From contig OZ231127.1 in NCBI GenBank assembly GCA_965153355.1, positions 93,868,001 to 93,932,000 on the forward strand: a stretch of DNA of 64,000 nt. The letters run 5' to 3'. Below the pieces are notes generated by a model. It searched no databases. It worked only from the letters and a program-made list of their open reading frames with translations, and had not been told where the DNA came from. Source of the stretch: Flaccisagitta enflata (taxonomy: Eukaryota; Chaetognatha; Sagittoidea; Aphragmophora). Positions 60,508 through 64,000 of the stretch are shown in pieces. The stretch's first letter is position 1. Each line of letters begins with the position of its first letter. Position numbers and translations under genes: made by a program.

Positions 60508-61018
60508 TACTTTCTTAGAAATAAAAAAGTTTCCGCACATTTACCTATATATCTCCAACTAGAATCAACAAATCATCAAAAAATCAGTGAGATTATCAAA
60601 GCCCTTCAAATTTGCAAGCAATCTACGCAAACCGCATCTCTCTAGCTCAATCCATTAAAAAGTTATTCAACTTTGAATGAAATGTTTCAATTTTTCATTT
60701 GCCATTTCTATACATTTTGCATAGACTGCTTGCAAAGAGCTACATTTATGTCACCAATTTTCTTATGATTTGTCAAATCCCTTTGGCGAAAATCGCTAGA
60801 AAATCGCTAGAAAATCGCTAGAAAATCGCTAGAAAAGTTAGGAACGCCATTACTCCAGAGAACTTAGAGAAGCTGTGCAAACTACTTCCCTGATGAATGG
60901 CCGCAGTGATTTAGTCAAAAGAGGCTAAAATTAAGTATTCATTGATGATTTGTGCTCATCTTTATATCAATAAATGAACTAATGCTACAGGTGGAAACTT
61001 TTTTATTTCTAAGATAGT
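60508..61018. mobile_element. MITE-like element Q
   Basis: TACTTTCTTAGAAATAAAAA AGTTTCCGC at the left and GTGGAAACTTTTTTATTTCT AAGATAGTA at the right: inverted ends of about 29 bp. A (GAAAATCGCTA)n run of about 5 copies lies at 60786-60838. Confidence 0.78.
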
Positions 61019-61296
61019 AGGATAAAACGGGTCCATATGAAAGACATGGTGTGCGCTGAGGCAGAGGCTATCGCTTGTGAGCATTGGTAGGGACAAGGTC
61101 AAGGATGTGATGGAGAACATGAAAACATAACGCATGTCGGCTGAGCGGAGCGGAGTGTCATGTCATCCCATTTGATGAATGCAATCAAGTATTCAAGTAG
61201 GAAGGCAAGAAAGCAAAAGCAAGGGAGCCATATTTTACCTTATGATGGAATAAAGCAGGAAAGAAGACGAGCAAGCAAAACTTACAGGCCACATGA

Positions 61297-61474
61297 TACA
61301 GTTACACCTGGCTATAACGGATCTTAGAGTAACAGAAATGCGTTTATAACGGATATAAAACTGGTCCCTTTGTGCTATTTTCTTGTAATTTCTATGTTAG
61401 CATAAGGAAAATCCGCTTAGAATAGAGGAAATTTGTTAATGCTTTGACATCCGTTCTGTCTGGGTTCAACTGTG
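61297..61474. mobile_element. Family H MITE
   Basis: TA-CAGTTACACCTGGCTATAA at the left; ACATCCGTTCTGTCTGGGTT CAACTGT at the right. Confidence 0.75.
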
Positions 61475-61654
61475 CCCTTTAATGGAATCAGGCAGACAAG
61501 CAAGCAAAAGCAAGGAGCCACATAATACCGTTTAATGGAAGCCAAAAAAGACCTTTCAAGTCGGCTTATCTCAGAGAAGAGAGAAAATGTTACAAAGGCC
61601 GAGTGCATCAGACGAAAGGATCATCACATCAAACGATAAATGAGGGTCACACGA

Positions 61655-61855
<201 letters not shown>

Positions 61856-62069
61856 CATTGGAGTGCGCGCAAAGAAAGACAACCACGTTCACCGATAGAT
61901 AGCCATAGAGAGAAATGGGACAGATGGTTGAGCAATAGAGATAGAGACGGAAAAACAGAGTCTGGTGTAGACAGAGACAAATAGTCTGGAAAGACGCAAG
62001 TCCAGCAGATAAGAGGAAAAAATTGAGAACCCCCAGAGACTAGAAAAAACACACGCACACAAGTGAAAG

Positions 62070-62402
62070 ACAAGAAAAAAGAAAAAGAAAAAGGAAAAGA
62101 AAAGAAAATGAAAAAATGAAAATGAAATGAAAATGAAAATGAAAAAGAAAGAAAAAGAAAAAGAAAAAGAAAAAGAAAAGAAGAGGAAAAAAAGAAAAGA
62201 AAAGAAAGAAAGAAAAAAAGAAAGAAAAAAAGAAAAAGAAAAGAAAAAGAAAAAGAAAAAGAGAAAGAGAAAGAGAAAGAGAAAGAGAAAAAGAAAAAGA
62301 AAAAGAAAAAGAAAAAGAAAAAGAAAAAGAAAAAGAAAGAGAAAAAGAAAGAGAAAAAGAAAGAGAAAAAGAAAGAGAAAAAGAAAAAGAAAAAGAAAAT
62401 GA
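62070..62402. repeat. (GAAAAA)n / (GAAA)n purine tract
   Basis: Mixed AAAAAG, AAAG and AATG units, with every plus-strand base A or G apart from a few T. The open Lys/Arg frame has no flanking protein-like sequence. Confidence 0.95.
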
Positions 62403-62984
62403 AAATGAAATCGTAACCGTAGCCACTGTAGAGTTTCAAAAACATGAATAAGTTTCAATGTTGCATACAGTCAGTGATTCACTTTTCCAAATCAAACCAT
62501 AGCCATAGTAATAAGATAAGGCGGAGGCTGTTTTACTTTTAGAAAACAGAGAAATAAGAATGTAACAATTTGATTAAAATCATGATCCTAATGAAAAACA
62601 GGGATAACTGGAAAAGGGGGGGGGAAATATGTAGTAGATGTAGACTGAATCAATAAATGGGGAATTAGATTCAAGAAAAAGCAACAAAGAAATTCTAAAG
62701 CGAAGCATCAGGTAACAAGCCCAATCGGGCAACGATGCGTCCTCTTGTGACATTTGAGCAGAGAGAATTTAGGGGTTATGACTTAACTTACAGATTGGCC
62801 TTCAGTATGTGTGATGAGCTACTATTCAATTGTGGAAGTAAGCGAAATCAACAGATCTTCTTGGTAAAGCTACAGGATCAATGCTTTGATGAGTTTTGCA
62901 TACTGCATTGCTTATCTTAGACATTTGTCACCACGCTTTCAGGGACTGGTTATGAACAAAATGTTTTCAATACTATTAGGCGAA

Positions 62985-63085
62985 AGTAAACAAGCAAACA
63001 ATGAAATTGATTTTTTTTTTGAGAATGGAAGTAAACAAGCAAACAATGAAATTGATTTTTTTTTTTGAGAATGGAAGTTACTGAG
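62985..63085. repeat. 46-bp tandem duplication
   Basis: GTAAACAAGCAAACAATGAA and ATTGATTTTTTTTTTGAGAA TGGAA occur twice in direct succession, with a partial third GAGAATGGAAGTTACT. Confidence 0.88.
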
Positions 63086-63289
63086 AATGGAGGTTACAAT
63101 GAAATATTTTTTTACGAAATGAGTAGGTGAATAGAAACTGAGAGCAATAGCATAACTTTCAAAAGTCTTTGGAGTGGAATGCAAAAAGGATTAGTAAAAA
63201 AGATTAGTAGATTAGTAGATTAGTAGAAAAAAATTGAATTCTGAAGGTTAGAGGGACGGGGGCAAAATCCACACAATAACCAGAATGGC

Positions 63290-63446
63290 GCAACTCAAGA
63301 GATGCGAGGACGCATCTAAAATTGATCAGGGGTGGTTAGTGAGTGATTGGAGATGGATAAGCGGGATTTTTGAGGAAGGGTTAACGGACGGACATACATA
63401 CAGATGGACAGACCATCTTATAGAGATGCAAGGACGCATCTAAAAA
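63290..63446 (+). mobile_element. Family C element with two hairpin copies
   Basis: AGATGCGAGGACGCATCTAA at 63301 and AGATGCAAGGACGCATCTAA at 63424. The second follows GACAGACCATCTTATAG, as in family B. Between them lies a body of about 105 bp with a GGACGGACATAC tract. Confidence 0.65.
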
Positions 63447-64000
63447 TTGGACAACCATGCCACTGTTTAAAAACCATACATCAGAAAGCAAACAATATAA
63501 GTGATGGGACAGGCGGGCCACTGCCCAAAAAAAGACACAACATGGAAAACAAGAGACAAAAAAAACCCGATGATGGAAAGCAATAATGCGATGTCAGGAG
63601 ACTCTCCTCTGTCTCAAGACGCTTCTTGTAAGAGGAACACGGAAAGCAGAAGATAAAGAATGTTTTTTCACAAAGTTTGACATTTCTCATTTGCGTCATT
63701 CATAACTCGACTGAGCTGGTTTTTCACAAATGATAAACATTTTCGGCCGTATTTACAACATTTAAGCATTCACTAGTTCACTCCATACCATGCTAGTTCA
63801 ATGGATTATGCAGTTCTGTCTTTATAATCACGTACTTAAGTACTTTTAAGTTTTAACTTGTCCACTTCCAATGGGAAAGGTTATAGTATAACTTATACAA
63901 CGCCGTCTCACCGCGGAACAAGCGCACTTTCTTAAGTCGAAAAGTTAAAAAATATATTGCTATGACAACGTTTAATGATAAATAATCTTGTAAATTCTCA

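Noticed and set aside
62735-62920. 61-residue protein with Cys residues
   Set aside because: Short, unrecognised, no splice or start context beyond an ATG; noted only as an unassigned stretch.

Overview
The window is nuclear DNA of a multicellular animal, most likely an invertebrate; the species cannot be named from sequence alone. Coding sequence is cut into GT-AG exons with consistent phases. A tRNA-derived SINE and several families of short inverted-repeat elements are present, and simple repeats are extremely abundant. I see no bacterial, viral or organellar gene.

One gene is well supported, on the + strand, and it runs off the left edge and probably the right edge. Six exons (1346-1545, 20990-21072, 22257-22361, 35073-35177, 42949-43081, 47580-48740) join without a phase break into about 595 codons. 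They encode 24-residue leucine-rich repeats, then a cysteine-flanked LRR C-terminal cap, then a Ser/Asn/Gly-rich low-complexity region. This is the layout of a secreted or cell-surface LRR protein. Its start, signal peptide and any membrane anchor are not visible.

The striking feature is that most exon borders of this gene are tandemly duplicated together with their splice site. Exon 2 has four acceptor-plus-exon-start copies of about 60 bp. Exon 3 has a second acceptor copy 1 kb upstream, separated by a TCATTC-type satellite. Exon 4 has two donors 41 bp apart. Exon 5 has 64 acceptor copies in about 6.8 kb (unit 108 bp) and about four decayed donor copies. Exon 6 has about 15 acceptor copies (unit 124 bp) and six or more donor copies (unit 71 bp). 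The repeated units hold only one splice site each, so they are not ordinary duplicated or mutually exclusive exons. They look like serial splice-junction decoys or alternative junctions.

The rest of the window is intron filled with repeats: (1) very long GA, CA, GAAA, GAA and CAA tracts; (2) minisatellites with units from 12 to 99 bp; (3) non-autonomous elements. The elements include a family ending in a covarying hairpin (A/B/C), a family with a GGGCAGCGGCCCC end and an internal 20-bp satellite (D), pogo-like TA-flanked elements (H), a GGGCGTGTTTCTAGT family (M), large foldback palindromes (E, F, G and one inside M) and several single-copy MITE-like elements (N, P, Q, R, S, T, U). Many are nested in one another. 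A few short ORFs of unknown status (12753-13085, 56085-56242) are noted with low confidence. Family letters are my own labels; no database was searched.
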